Positions 15,590-23,926 of a stretch of 38,067 bases of DNA are shown piece by piece (the stretch's first letter is position 1; every line of letters starts with the position of its first letter). The notes under the pieces are model-generated. The model worked only from the letters and a program-made list of their open reading frames with translations, searched no databases and had not been told where the DNA came from. The stretch lies in the NCBI GenBank assembly GCA_023247035.1, contig JAHFHG010000020.1, positions 1 to 38,067 on the forward strand, in the 5' to 3' direction. The DNA is from Candidatus Omnitrophota bacterium. GTDB lineage: Bacteria; Omnitrophota; Omnitrophia; Omnitrophales; Aquincolibacteriaceae. Position numbers and translations under genes: made by a program.

Positions 15590-16776
15590 GCCTGCTGAAC
15601 GAGAAAAATGAAATTATCCGCAAAAGCTTCGGCCTCAAAGAAGAAGTCCGTCCGCAGCTTGAAGCCAGTTACCACAGCCCTTTGATCAATCGTATCAAGG
15701 CCGAGGATTTTCGCCTGGAAACGGGGCGCCTGACGATTTATCTTGCCGAGGAGTTCGGGTTTTGCTACGGCGTGGACCGCGCCATTGATTACGCCTACGA
15801 AACGCAGGCCAAATTCCCGGGCCGGCGGATTTTTATCACGAACGAAATTATCCACAATCCCCGCGTCAATGCCAAGCTGCAGGAAATCGGGATACAGTTT
15901 CTTTCCGGGCCTTATGCCTGCGGAATCTCTGCTGAGGAAATTCAAGAAGGGGACGTGGTCATTATTCCCGCGTTCGGGACGACGGTTAAGGAGCTCGATT
16001 TGCTGCAAAAAAGAGGCTGTATTCTGGTGGATACGACCTGCGGCTCCGTGATGAGCGTTTGGAAACGGGTTGAAGCCTACGCCCGCGACGGATTGACTTC
16101 GGTGGTTCACGGAAAATTTGATCACGAAGAGACGCTGGCGACTTGTTCGCGCGTGCTCCAGTATCCTCAAGGGAAATTCCTTGTCGTGCGCGACAAGCCG
16201 CAGACCGGGAAAATTTGTGATTATATTGAAGGCCGGGGAAGCCGGAACAAATTTTTCGAAGAATTCGGAAACGCGGTTTCGCCCGGCTTTGATCCCGACA
16301 CGGATTTAAACCGAATCGGCTGCGCGAACCAAACGACAATGCTCTCGAGCGAATCCCTGGAAATCGCCAATTTGCTTCAGGGCGCTCTCCAGCGGCGTTT
16401 CGGCGAGGCGGAACTCCCCAAGCGGTTTCGGCATTTTGATACGATTTGTTCCGCAACTCAGGAGCGCCAGGATGCGGTATTGAAGCTGACCCGCCGGGGG
16501 ATCGACCTGATGATCGTGGTCGGCGGTTACAACTCCAGCAACACGGGCCACCTAGTCGAAATTTCTTTGGAGCGCTGCCCGGCTTTTCACGTCAAAGACG
16601 CCTCGTGCATTATTTCAAACAGATTGATCCGGCATAAAAAGGTATTCAGTTCGGAGATCGTCGAAACCGCGGATTGGCTGCCCCCGGGCAAAATTAAAAT
16701 CGGCGTCACGGCCGGCGCCTCGACCCCCAACCGCGTCATCGAAGAAGTGATCGAGCGGATCTTGGAAATCGCTTGA
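15586..16776 (+). CDS. ispH: 4-hydroxy-3-methylbut-2-enyl diphosphate reductase (IspH), long form
   Basis: The last enzyme of the MEP pathway, making IPP and DMAPP from HMBPP with a 4Fe-4S cluster. The three cluster cysteines are Cys60 in FGFCYGVDRA, Cys152 in DTTCGSVMSVW and Cys288 in DTICSATQERQ. VVHGKFDHEET and GYNSSNTGHLVEI are further active-site segments. At 396 residues it is longer than the E. coli enzyme (316) and has the extra N-terminal and central segments typical of the cyanobacterial/plant group. The GTG start overlaps the deaminase stop by 4 bp, and both would be made from one leaderless transcript. Confidence 0.95.
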   Translation: MSLLNEKNEIIRKSFGLKEEVRPQLEASYHSPLINRIKAEDFRLETGRLTIYLAEEFGFCYGVDRAIDYAYETQAKFPGRRIFITNEIIHNPRVNAKLQEIGIQFLSGPYACGISAEEIQEGDVVIIPAFGTTVKELDLLQKRGCILVDTTCGSVMSVWKRVEAYARDGLTSVVHGKFDHEETLATCSRVLQYPQGKFLVVRDKPQTGKICDYIEGRGSRNKFFEEFGNAVSPGFDPDTDLNRIGCANQTTMLSSESLEIANLLQGALQRRFGEAELPKRFRHFDTICSATQERQDAVLKLTRRGIDLMIVVGGYNSSNTGHLVEISLERCPAFHVKDASCIISNRLIRHKKVFSSEIVETADWLPPGKIKIGVTAGASTPNRVIEEVIERILEIA

Positions 16777-16853
16777 GCGCGCAAGTGAGCGCGCAAGCCT
16801 TTTGCTTGAATTGCGGAATGGAGATGATTCACAACGCAATGCAAGGTCGAGCG

Positions 16854-16893
16854 CCCCGCCGCCGCTTTGCTTCGCAAATCGAAGCAGCGGGGG
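16854..16893 (+). terminator. GC-rich hairpin downstream of ispH
   Basis: CCGCTTTGCTTCG (16862-16874) pairs with CGAAGCAGCGG (16880-16890), with a small bulge, and outer C/G runs extend the stem. There is no T-run, so it may be an mRNA-stabilising end or repeat remnant rather than an intrinsic terminator. The surrounding 170 nt between ispH and the glutaredoxin gene contain no gene, only a short direct repeat of GCGCGCAAG (16777 region). Confidence 0.3.
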
Positions 16894-16948
16894 TATTTCA
16901 AGGATTGTTCGGACGGCGCCGCGGATCATCCTAATATCAGAACGAAAA

Positions 16949-17212
16949 ATGAATAAAAAAGTAGTGATTTATACCACGGATTATTGCCCGCATTGCCGGC
17001 GCGCTAAGGATTTGCTCGCGCGAAAGAACATTCCTTTTCAGGAAATCGACGTGACGAATGATCAGGCCAAAAGGGACGCAATCGAAGAAAAAACCGGCTG
17101 GATGACGGTCCCTGTGATTTTTATCGGTGATGAATTGATCGGCGGAGCGGATGATCTTTACGGTCTTGAGGCCTCCGGAAAACTCGATTCAAAATTGAAG
17201 GACCAGGGTTAA
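16949..17212 (+). CDS. Glutaredoxin
   Basis: An 87-residue class I dithiol glutaredoxin, standard length, with CPHC at residues 13-16, the cis-proline motif TVPVIFI and the glutathione-binding GGADDL. It reduces protein disulfides and mixed disulfides in the cytoplasm. The frame is open upstream to 16802, but the ATG at 16949 gives the correct family N-terminus (MNKKVVIYTTDYCPHC). A TAATAT at 16932-16937 may be its -10 box, close to the start. Only a weak ribosome binding site is visible. Confidence 0.94.
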   Translation: MNKKVVIYTTDYCPHCRRAKDLLARKNIPFQEIDVTNDQAKRDAIEEKTGWMTVPVIFIGDELIGGADDLYGLEASGKLDSKLKDQG

Positions 17213-17250
17213 GCGCGAATCCAAAAATTGGACTTTTCCATTCTGCCGCA

Positions 17251-17484
17251 ATGAATCCTTCTCATCCTAAGCAATGGTACTACACGATTCCTTCGGTGAT
17301 TTTTGCCCTCCTTTTATTCGGCCCCTTTGCTTTTCCTCTCCTTTGGAGAAGTTCTCAATTCAACAAAGCCTGGAAAATCGGATTAACGATCAGCGTCAGC
17401 GCTCTGACCTTTTATCTGATTTATGTAACGTGGTATTCCGTGGCTTGGATTTTCGGAGAATTGAAAGGGCAGGGGCTGATTTAA
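17251..17484 (+). CDS. Small two-helix membrane protein of unknown function
   Basis: 77 residues. Two hydrophobic segments (about 11-31 and 44-68) separated by a short basic loop (WRSSQFNKAWK) predict an integral membrane protein with two helices. No family is recognised with certainty, but the clean hydrophobic pattern, Trp/Tyr at membrane boundaries and position on the same strand 38 nt after the glutaredoxin gene support a real gene. Its stop codon overlaps the stop of the convergent MFS transporter gene by 4 bp. Confidence 0.65.
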   Translation: MNPSHPKQWYYTIPSVIFALLLFGPFAFPLLWRSSQFNKAWKIGLTISVSALTFYLIYVTWYSVAWIFGELKGQGLI

Positions 17485-18692
17485 AGTTTTTTCTGCCGCG
17501 GGAAATTGGATAAAAAAAGCGATAAGGCCCCCGCGAGCGCAGGCAGGATCAGCGTCAGAAGCGCCGGGCGGAAGCCGAAATCATCCGCGACAATCGAAAA
17601 AATAAGATTGCTGAGGACTGAAATTTTTGTCGTCAGGCCGTAGAGGCCGAAGTATTCTCCGATATGCTCCGGCGGTGAAAGGTCGACCAGAACTTTCCTT
17701 CCCGAAGTCCATATCCCCGCAATAGCAATCGCGCCGCCCGTCAGGCTCAGCGCAGCAAACCATTGAAAATGATCCGTGAGAGCCATTCCTCCCAGCGTCG
17801 CGATTAAAGAGAGGGAAGAAAACCGAAGGATACGCATTGCCCCGAACCGGTCCGAAGCCCAGCCGAGAACACACCCGGCCAGAAAGGCCGATCCGTTCAC
17901 GCCCAGGAGCAGATAGACCAGAGCGCTTTGTCCCGGCCGGAATACTTCCCGCGCGTAAACCAAAAACCAAAAGATGGTGGCGTTGATCGCGTCGACGGCG
18001 AAAAAATTTCCAATCAAAAAAAAGGCGAGCGCGGGCGTTGCCGGCAGCTTCCGGATCAACACGAAAATTTTTTTCCATTCCTGAGATAAAATCCGCCCCT
18101 GAAAAGCCTCCGGTTTTGAGACCCTCCTTTCCGGCGTCCACACAAAAAGCGGAAGGGAAAATAAAAAGAAAAGCAGCCCTGCGGCGCTAAAAACAAACGG
18201 CCTGCCCCAGTTTTTATCGATCCAGTCCGCCAGCGGCAGGGAAAAGACCACTCCGAGATATCCGAGGCCCGTGCCGAGCCCGGAGGCAAATCCCTGCCGC
18301 GCCGGAGCCGCAACGGCCGGAAGAAGGGAGTTGTAGAACACGAGCGAGGCGTGATAAAAAAAACCGGAGATTGCGAAAAAGAAAATGAGCAGAAGGGGAT
18401 TTTTGAGAAAGCTCAAAGCAAACAGAAAAAGAATGCAGGCCAGCGTCGCGCGGATAAGATAAATTTTTGTTTTTCCCGTGCGGTCCGCCAAGGCCCCCAA
18501 GAACGGCAATACCGCGCCTGCGGCGAGCATCGAGCCGGTGGTTGCCGCGCCCAATTGCCAGTTCGAGCCTGTCTTCTCGGTGAAATAAAGAGGAAAATAG
18601 GCGGTCAGGACAATCGCCGAAAAAATAGTATTCGCAAAGTCATAAAACGACCAGCTGAGAAGAAGCGGAAGAGAATCTCTTTTTAAATTCAT
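17481..18692 (-). CDS. MFS transporter, UMF1/Atg22-like
   Basis: 403 residues on the minus strand, the only large minus-strand gene here. About twelve hydrophobic segments are visible. The N-terminus LLSWSFYDFANTIFSAIV is the signature of the UMF1 (Atg22-like) family of the major facilitator superfamily. GALADRTGKTK is the cytoplasmic loop 2-3 motif, and GWASDRFGAMR its counterpart in the second half. Members export small molecules such as amino acids, but the bacterial substrates are mostly unknown. It is convergent with the small membrane protein gene and divergent from the pilin-like operon, with a roughly 150-bp shared upstream region. Confidence 0.9.
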   Translation of the reverse strand: MNLKRDSLPLLLSWSFYDFANTIFSAIVLTAYFPLYFTEKTGSNWQLGAATTGSMLAAGAVLPFLGALADRTGKTKIYLIRATLACILFLFALSFLKNPLLLIFFFAISGFFYHASLVFYNSLLPAVAAPARQGFASGLGTGLGYLGVVFSLPLADWIDKNWGRPFVFSAAGLLFFLFSLPLFVWTPERRVSKPEAFQGRILSQEWKKIFVLIRKLPATPALAFFLIGNFFAVDAINATIFWFLVYAREVFRPGQSALVYLLLGVNGSAFLAGCVLGWASDRFGAMRILRFSSLSLIATLGGMALTDHFQWFAALSLTGGAIAIAGIWTSGRKVLVDLSPPEHIGEYFGLYGLTTKISVLSNLIFSIVADDFGFRPALLTLILPALAGALSLFLSNFPRQKKL

Positions 18693-18745
18693 AAAGCAAG
18701 ACTTTCGTTCATTTCATAAAGAAGATTCATGCTAGAGGTTGTTTT

Positions 18746-18774
18746 TTGCCGCCCGCCGCGATTTGGTCTATCCT
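18746..18774 (+). promoter_or_regulatory. Candidate promoter of the first pilin-like cassette
   Basis: TTGCCG (18746-18751) and TATCCT (18769-18774) are 17 nt apart. Transcription would start near 18781, giving a leader of about 60 nt before the ATG at 18844. It lies in the divergent gap with the MFS gene. Confidence 0.45.
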
Positions 18775-18843
18775 TCTAAAGGACGTCGCAGGGCGTTTAA
18801 GATTGAGGAAGACTCTAAGCCCTGCGGGACGGGAAAACAAGAA

Positions 18844-19263
18844 ATGAAAAAATTATATCGGGGAATTTCTATCAATGAAAAAGGTTTTACGTTCGTCGAG
18901 CTGATGATCACGATGGTTGTGGTGGTGCTGGTTCTTTTGGGATTTATGGGAGCCAATATGAGAATTCAGCAGGCGAGTGAAGCGGCCTATCAGCGGACCG
19001 TGGCCCTCCAAGATGCCAACCGCGTGATTGAATTAATGAGAAATGCGGCCGCGGCGGGCCAGTTTCCGGGCAATGTTACGGCCGTTTATCCTAACGGGGG
19101 AGCGGCTGCGGGATTTGCGAATCTTCCCGGGGAGCGGGTGGTCGTCGCTTACGCCAATCCGGGCGCGGATCCGCTGGACGTTACGGTCACGGTGTCGTGG
19201 GCGGAAAACGGGATTCGCAATGTCAATACGGCGCTTCGCACTTATCTGACGCAGAGGCTTTGA
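18844..19263 (+). CDS. Type IV pilin-like protein, PilV-like (cassette 1)
   Basis: 139 residues. A 14-residue leader ends in a prepilin peptidase site, NEKG|FTFVELMITMVV, with Glu at mature position 5 and the usual hydrophobic helix. The globular part is small and ends in VTVTVSWAENGIRN, resembling minor pilins/pseudopilins of the PilV or GspI type. The cleaved protein would stay in the inner membrane until assembled into a pilus or pseudopilus. The frame extends upstream to 18739, but the start at 18844 gives a normal leader. The next gene begins 1 nt after the stop. Confidence 0.85.
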   Translation: MKKLYRGISINEKGFTFVELMITMVVVVLVLLGFMGANMRIQQASEAAYQRTVALQDANRVIELMRNAAAAGQFPGNVTAVYPNGGAAAGFANLPGERVVVAYANPGADPLDVTVTVSWAENGIRNVNTALRTYLTQRL

Positions 19264-19264
19264 G

Positions 19265-19807
19265 ATGAAAATACTTAGAAATGAAAAAGGATTTACGGTC
19301 TTGGAACTCTTGGTGGTCTCGGGGATTTCTCTCGTTATCGCGAGCGCAATTTTTATGGCGATGCGCCTCGGCAGCGAGCAGCTCGAGGGCGCGGACCTCA
19401 AGATGACGATTCAGGACTCCGCCCGCGAGGGGCTCTATAAAATGCTTCAGGAAATCCGCGAGTCGGCCCCGAGCCGGATTTCGTTCGGAAACGGCGGGAC
19501 GGGCATCCAATTTACGGCGCCGGATCCGAATAATCCCGCGACCGCGCCGAACTATAGCGTGAATTGGGCCGCCGCTCATACCGTTCAATATTCTTTAGCC
19601 GGAAGTCAGATCCGGCGAAGCAATCTGACAACGAATCAAAATTCCATTATCGCCAATGACGTGACGGGCATAACCTTTGCGGGAAATGCCCCTCAGCCTA
19701 CGGTGGTCACGGTGACCATGAATGTGCAAAGGACGCTTAAGAACAGCCGTGTCGTTCCCAGCGTTCCGCTCCAGATTACGGGGCAGGCCAAGATACGGAA
19801 TCCTTGA
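19265..19807 (+). CDS. Type IV pilin-like protein, PilW-like (cassette 1)
   Basis: 180 residues with a short leader cleaved at RNEKG|FTVLELLVVSG (Glu at mature position 5). It is followed by a hydrophobic helix and a long amphipathic region (ADLKMTIQDSAREGLYKML) characteristic of PilW/GspJ-type minor pilins. The C-terminal half is predicted beta-rich. It starts 1 nt after the preceding pilin gene, so both are in one operon. Function in pilus priming is inferred from the family. Confidence 0.85.
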   Translation: MKILRNEKGFTVLELLVVSGISLVIASAIFMAMRLGSEQLEGADLKMTIQDSAREGLYKMLQEIRESAPSRISFGNGGTGIQFTAPDPNNPATAPNYSVNWAAAHTVQYSLAGSQIRRSNLTTNQNSIIANDVTGITFAGNAPQPTVVTVTMNVQRTLKNSRVVPSVPLQITGQAKIRNP

Positions 19808-19825
19808 GCCCGCTTTGGGCGGGTA

Positions 19826-19852
19826 GATATTTTATGGGAAGCATGAAATATC
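19826..19852 (+). other. Hairpin in the leader of the PilX-like gene
   Basis: GATATTTTATG (19826-19836) pairs with CATGAAATATC (19842-19852) around a 5-nt loop, with one G-T position. A smaller GCCCGC/GCGGG hairpin precedes it. The structure lies about 50 nt before the PilX-like start and could attenuate expression or protect mRNA; there is no T-run. Confidence 0.35.
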
Positions 19853-19901
19853 CAGGTAGATAAAGAAGGCGGAAGTAAAAATACAAAAACGGGGTGAGAA
19901 A

Positions 19902-21149
19902 ATGAAAACTCAATATGAGCGTTTAGTTCAGGGCGAAGCGGATTCGCGGGGATTTATTTTGATTATGTCCTATATGCTGATGCTTGCCCTTTCTGTGTTT
20001 TCATTGGGGCTTTTCAGCCGCGGCGGTGTTTTCCTCCAAAGCGCGGAGCGCAATAAAAAGAAGGTCATTGCTTTTAATATGGCCGAGGCGGGTTTTGACG
20101 ATGCCTTTTGGAGGATCAAAAATAATAGGATCGCCAATTATCCGTGGGCCAGCGGTTTTGTCCCCTTGGATACGGGCAATATTCGCGGGGGGTACAGTGT
20201 CACGGTAACCGATATGGGAAACAATATTAAACAAATTTTGGCGACCGGTTTTTCCCCGGATCAGAACACCATTACGGAATCCCGCGAAACAAGGCCGGTT
20301 ACGGGATATGTTCAGCAACAGGCCGTCTCGCCTTTTAATTTCGCGGTATTTGCCAAAAGCAGTGTTCAGGTGAGCGGCAATGCCTTCGTGGACAGTTACG
20401 ATTCCAGTGTTGGGCCGTATGGCGCCGCCGTGGGCGGGAGCATCAATGCCGGTTCAAAGGGCGATATTGGGACAGATAGCGTTGCTGCAGGAACCGTGAT
20501 GATGTCGGGAAATGTTAAAGTGAAAGGCGGACTGACTGTAGGGCCAAAAGGGGATCCGGACTCCGTGCTTACCACTTCCGGTCATGTCACCATTGCGGGA
20601 GATAAAACTGCAGCAACGAGCGCGCAAAAACCTCCTGATCCATCAACCGCAATTTCTTCCGAGGGAAATCTCGCGCTCAATGGGAATACTGTTTATTATC
20701 TTCCTGCAGGCAACCACCGCTTTAACAGTCTCAGCATCACAGGAAATGCACAAATCGTACCCTTGGGGCCTGTGAGCGTTTATGTGGACGGTGAGGTTGT
20801 CATTGCAGGAAACGGTATTGCAACGGTGAATAATTCGCCTCCGAAGTTCCTTATTTATTCTCTAGGAGACGAGGCTGTAAAAATTGCAGGAAATGGGAAA
20901 TTTTTCGGTGGAATTTATGCGCCTAATTCAGAGGTTAAAAACGTCGGCCAGGGGCAAATCTTTGGAGCTATTGTTGCAAAATCTTATCATGATAATGGGA
21001 ATGGACAGTTGCATTTTGATGAGGCGATGAAAAAGGTCGGCAGCAGTGGAGGCGGAGGCCTCAACGTCCTGTCGTGGCAGGAGAATAATATTACAGTTCA
21101 AGCGACTTCTTCAGCCACGAATTCCAGCACGAAGACAATGGGGGGGTAA
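19902..21149 (+). CDS. PilX-like pilus assembly protein with beta-helix repeats (cassette 1)
   Basis: 415 residues. The N-terminus DSRG|FILIMSYMLMLALSV looks like a prepilin helix but lacks Glu at position 5, as in PilX/GspK-type minor pilins. The N-terminal domain includes AFNMAEAGFDDAFWRI, a PilX hallmark. From about residue 145 onward the chain shows recurrent short units (VSGNAFV, MSGNVKV, TSGHVTI, LNGNTVY, ITGNAQI, IAGNGIA, IAGNGKF), suggesting a beta-solenoid as in DUF7305/polymer-forming proteins. The C-terminus is Ser/Thr-rich. A GGGGTGAG ribosome binding site precedes the ATG. The last third is AT-richer than its neighbours. Confidence 0.8.
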   Translation: MKTQYERLVQGEADSRGFILIMSYMLMLALSVFSLGLFSRGGVFLQSAERNKKKVIAFNMAEAGFDDAFWRIKNNRIANYPWASGFVPLDTGNIRGGYSVTVTDMGNNIKQILATGFSPDQNTITESRETRPVTGYVQQQAVSPFNFAVFAKSSVQVSGNAFVDSYDSSVGPYGAAVGGSINAGSKGDIGTDSVAAGTVMMSGNVKVKGGLTVGPKGDPDSVLTTSGHVTIAGDKTAATSAQKPPDPSTAISSEGNLALNGNTVYYLPAGNHRFNSLSITGNAQIVPLGPVSVYVDGEVVIAGNGIATVNNSPPKFLIYSLGDEAVKIAGNGKFFGGIYAPNSEVKNVGQGQIFGAIVAKSYHDNGNGQLHFDEAMKKVGSSGGGGLNVLSWQENNITVQATSSATNSSTKTMGG

Positions 21150-21320
21150 GTGGAATTCGGATCATTAAGCATCGTGAAGGGAATCATAAGGTAGAACAAA
21201 AAGGCAGCTCAAGATATAACTTATTAATTTTCAAATAGTTAAATTTTTTTTCTTCCTTAAAAAGTGACTTACCGGGAAAATTTATTCTCTCAGAAGCTAA
21301 AAAATAATACAAATCTAATA

Positions 21321-21349
21321 TTGATATCTCATGAATATCGGTCTACTCT
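21321..21349 (+). promoter_or_regulatory. Promoter of the second pilin-like cassette
   Basis: TTGATA (21321-21326) and TACTCT (21344-21349) are 17 nt apart in the AT-rich 220-bp gap (21150-21369) between cassettes. Transcription would start near 21356, a few bases before an AGGGATAAAAG ribosome binding region and the ATG at 21370. Confidence 0.5.
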
Positions 21350-21369
21350 TTAATTAGGGATAAAAGAAA

Positions 21370-21762
21370 ATGAAAATTAAAACACTCAATGGCCAAAAAG
21401 GAATCACCCTGATAGAGGTATTGTTTAGTTTTGGACTTATGACGCTCGTTTTACTGTCTTCTTTTTACGTCCTGACCGCCGCTCATCATATGTCGGAAGA
21501 ATCCAGATCACGGCTTCTCGCCTTAAATGCAGCCAGGACGACGCTTGAGACGATCAAGAATACTCCGCTGGCGAATGTTCCGGGAATGAATACAGCCAAT
21601 TTTATTCCTCAGAGTCTTCCCAGCGGAGCCATCAACATTAGGACAAATCCGGCAAACCTGGCCGGCGTCGCGGTTGCGACGGTGACGGTAACGGTGTCGT
21701 GGCTGGGACCCAAAAATATGCCACGTTCACTTCAGGTGACAACGATGAGGAGCCAATTTTAA
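21370..21762 (+). CDS. Type IV pilin-like protein, PilV-like (cassette 2)
   Basis: 130 residues. An 11-residue leader ends at GQKG|ITLIEVLFSFGLM with Glu at mature position 5. The remainder resembles the first protein of cassette 1, including the end VTVTVSWLGPKN. It is probably a minor pilin inserted in the inner membrane and processed by PilD. The gene overlaps the next by one base, and the ribosome binding site of the next gene (ATGAGGAG) is inside its coding sequence. Confidence 0.85.
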   Translation: MKIKTLNGQKGITLIEVLFSFGLMTLVLLSSFYVLTAAHHMSEESRSRLLALNAARTTLETIKNTPLANVPGMNTANFIPQSLPSGAINIRTNPANLAGVAVATVTVTVSWLGPKNMPRSLQVTTMRSQF

Positions 21763-22421
21763 TGAATAACGGGAAAGAACCGTCTAAAAATTTATTTAAT
21801 CCGCAAGGCTTTACGCTCATCGAGCTTGCCTTTGTGCTCGTTATTTTCCCAACGCTTATGATTTCCATTTTCTCGGTTCTGGATATGGCCAATGTGATTT
21901 TCCACACCAATGACGTTTATTCCCGCCTGAATCAGAGCGCGATGCAGACCCTGCGTTCGATCAGCCGGGAGATCGGGCAGACGAACCCCAATCCGACGCC
22001 TCCTCATTTAAATATCACAAGAGACGCGGGCAATAACAGTATTGTCGCGTTTCAGATTCCTGTGGACTGGGACAACGACGGAGATGTGATCACGGCGGGG
22101 GTTAACCCTAATGTGGAATGGGGCGCTTACGACGAAGTGGGGCGCTTTCAAAGCGGCCGGTTGAACGGATGGACAAGGTATTCGGTAGTCAGCAGCCAAT
22201 TGATCCGGGAAGTCATTCAAGCCCTCGACGCAGGCCAAAATCCTGTGATGAGGCGGGTGATTGCCAATAACGTGCAAAATTTTAACGCGGTTCAAACACA
22301 GAATATTCTATCCATGACCCTTACTTTAAGCGGCACCGACACGATCGGCCAAGCCGGAAGGCAGCGCACGATCCAGACAACTTTTGCAAGCGATACGGTT
22401 TTGAGAAACGCCGTAAACTAA
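21762..22421 (+). CDS. Type IV pilin-like protein, PilW-like (cassette 2)
   Basis: 219 residues. A 16-residue leader ends at NPQG|FTLIELAFVLVIFP. The post-helix segment SRLNQSAMQTLRSISREIG matches PilW/GspJ-type minor pilins. A loop VDWDNDGDVI (Asp102, Asp104, Asp106, Gly107) has DxDxDG calcium-binding form. The start is at 21762, directly over the preceding TAA; the frame is open further upstream but without a leader. It is translationally coupled to the PilV-like gene. Confidence 0.85.
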   Translation: MNNGKEPSKNLFNPQGFTLIELAFVLVIFPTLMISIFSVLDMANVIFHTNDVYSRLNQSAMQTLRSISREIGQTNPNPTPPHLNITRDAGNNSIVAFQIPVDWDNDGDVITAGVNPNVEWGAYDEVGRFQSGRLNGWTRYSVVSSQLIREVIQALDAGQNPVMRRVIANNVQNFNAVQTQNILSMTLTLSGTDTIGQAGRQRTIQTTFASDTVLRNAVN

Positions 22422-22443
22422 ATTTTTTCAAAAGGAGAAAAAT

Positions 22444-23925
22444 ATGATGATCCCATCTCTGCTGAGGAATGAAAAAGGAATGGCGCTGATCGCGATTTAT
22501 ATTACTTCTCTTTTTATCACCACGATTTCCGCGGCCGCCTTCAGCAAGTCCTTCTTTGAAATGAGGCAGGTCGAACGGGAGATTTCGCGCCTGCGAAGTT
22601 TCGCGGCTGCGGAGGCCGGTGTGCAAAATGCAATGGCCCAGATTGCGGTCAATGCGTATACGGGATTCATCAACACCTCGCCGATCAATATCTCCAATTT
22701 TCAGGCTGTCGACGGCAGCACGGTCGGAAGCTATTCTGTGGCGATCGATTATCCGGATCAAGCCGATTGGGTGACCGTCAATTCCGCGGCCAATGTGGAC
22801 GGGGACGCGCGGACTCTGGAAGGGCGGATCTTTTTGGATTCGAATCTTTCCAAGTATCTTGTTTACGCGGATGCTCCTGATTTTGGTTCCGGCACGAACG
22901 CCCAGTACGGCGAGCCCGACACGACGGACGCGGATCGAGACGGCATTCCGGATTATCCCGAGTTTGTTCCTCCGAGCGAGTATGACCGCGCCGCGCTTTA
23001 TTTTACAGGGGATTGGACGACCAGCGGCAATAACGTGAGGCTTTACGGTGACACCAACGCCCAAGGGAGAGTCAACGGCAATGCCTCTTCCCGCATTCAC
23101 GGAGACGCTTATACGGGTCAGTACACGACCAATGGTTCGGGGGCTGTGACGAGGAGCGGCGTCGGGGGCGGAATTCCGGTGGGAGACGGTTTCAGCGATG
23201 ACCGTGACCGTAACGGAGACGGCATAATCGACGCTTCCGATTATCCGGATCACCACGGGCTTACGCAGGCCGGCGGCGGGGACAATCACAGAACCGAAAC
23301 CCTTACGCAGATCGACAATAGTTTCTACAGGAGCCACAACAGTATTCCCGCTTATGGCGGTTTGGCTGCGCAAAACCGCTACCTCAAATTCGTTTCCGCG
23401 GGATCAGGCGCCGCCACCCAAGTTGTGGAATATGACCCTACGTTTACGAATGTCCTGAATAGTTACAATCTGCCCGCGACCGCCATTCTTTATGTGAATG
23501 GAAGCATTTATGCGAAAGGCGAAATCGGAGGGCGCGTCAGCGTCGTCTCTTCAAGCAATATTTATTTTGACGGAAATACGACTTATTCTACGGCTCAAAC
23601 CCGGGCGGATACTGCCCATTCCGTTGCCTTTATGGCGAAGAACAAACTCTATTTCCGGGCCAATGATCTTGCGGTCAGCGGGATTCTTTATGCGGAGAAC
23701 AACTCAAACAGTCCCGTTTCGTACGACTCCAATTATAATGTCGCCGGCCAATACGATCCGGCCGGTAAAGTCCGGCTCAGGCTTTCGGGCAACAGGATCA
23801 TCAAAGGCTCGACCAATCTGAGCAATTATCAGGACCGCGTTTACGGCTACGATCCTTCGCTCAAATATTTCCGGCCGCCGGGCATTCCGGTGGTGCCGAG
23901 CCTTAGGACGGTCCGGGAAAAATAA
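22444..23925 (+). CDS. PilX-like pilus assembly protein with EF-hand-like loops (cassette 2)
   Basis: 493 residues. The leader and helix NEKG|MALIAIYITSLFI lack Glu5, as in PilX/GspK proteins, and LRSFAAAEAGVQNAM is the PilX hallmark. Two canonical EF-hand-type loops are present: Asp162, Asp164, Asp166, Gly167, Asp170, Glu173, and Asp255, Asn257, Asp259, Gly260, Asp263, Asp266. The central and C-terminal parts show the same SGN/GDT-rich repeats as the cassette 1 protein, suggesting a beta-helix. Calcium could stabilise it or regulate pilus function as for PilY1, but this is inference. An AAAAGGAG ribosome binding site precedes the start. The lipoprotein gene begins 1 nt after the stop. Confidence 0.8.
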   Translation: MMIPSLLRNEKGMALIAIYITSLFITTISAAAFSKSFFEMRQVEREISRLRSFAAAEAGVQNAMAQIAVNAYTGFINTSPINISNFQAVDGSTVGSYSVAIDYPDQADWVTVNSAANVDGDARTLEGRIFLDSNLSKYLVYADAPDFGSGTNAQYGEPDTTDADRDGIPDYPEFVPPSEYDRAALYFTGDWTTSGNNVRLYGDTNAQGRVNGNASSRIHGDAYTGQYTTNGSGAVTRSGVGGGIPVGDGFSDDRDRNGDGIIDASDYPDHHGLTQAGGGDNHRTETLTQIDNSFYRSHNSIPAYGGLAAQNRYLKFVSAGSGAATQVVEYDPTFTNVLNSYNLPATAILYVNGSIYAKGEIGGRVSVVSSSNIYFDGNTTYSTAQTRADTAHSVAFMAKNKLYFRANDLAVSGILYAENNSNSPVSYDSNYNVAGQYDPAGKVRLRLSGNRIIKGSTNLSNYQDRVYGYDPSLKYFRPPGIPVVPSLRTVREK

Positions 23926-23926
23926 A

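Noticed and set aside
22321-23373. Minus-strand open frame of 350 codons opposite the PilX-like gene
   Set aside because: Its Val/Ile/Arg-rich composition mirrors the Asp/Asn/Gly-rich sense gene. The sense frame has a prepilin leader, EF-hand loops and a ribosome binding site.
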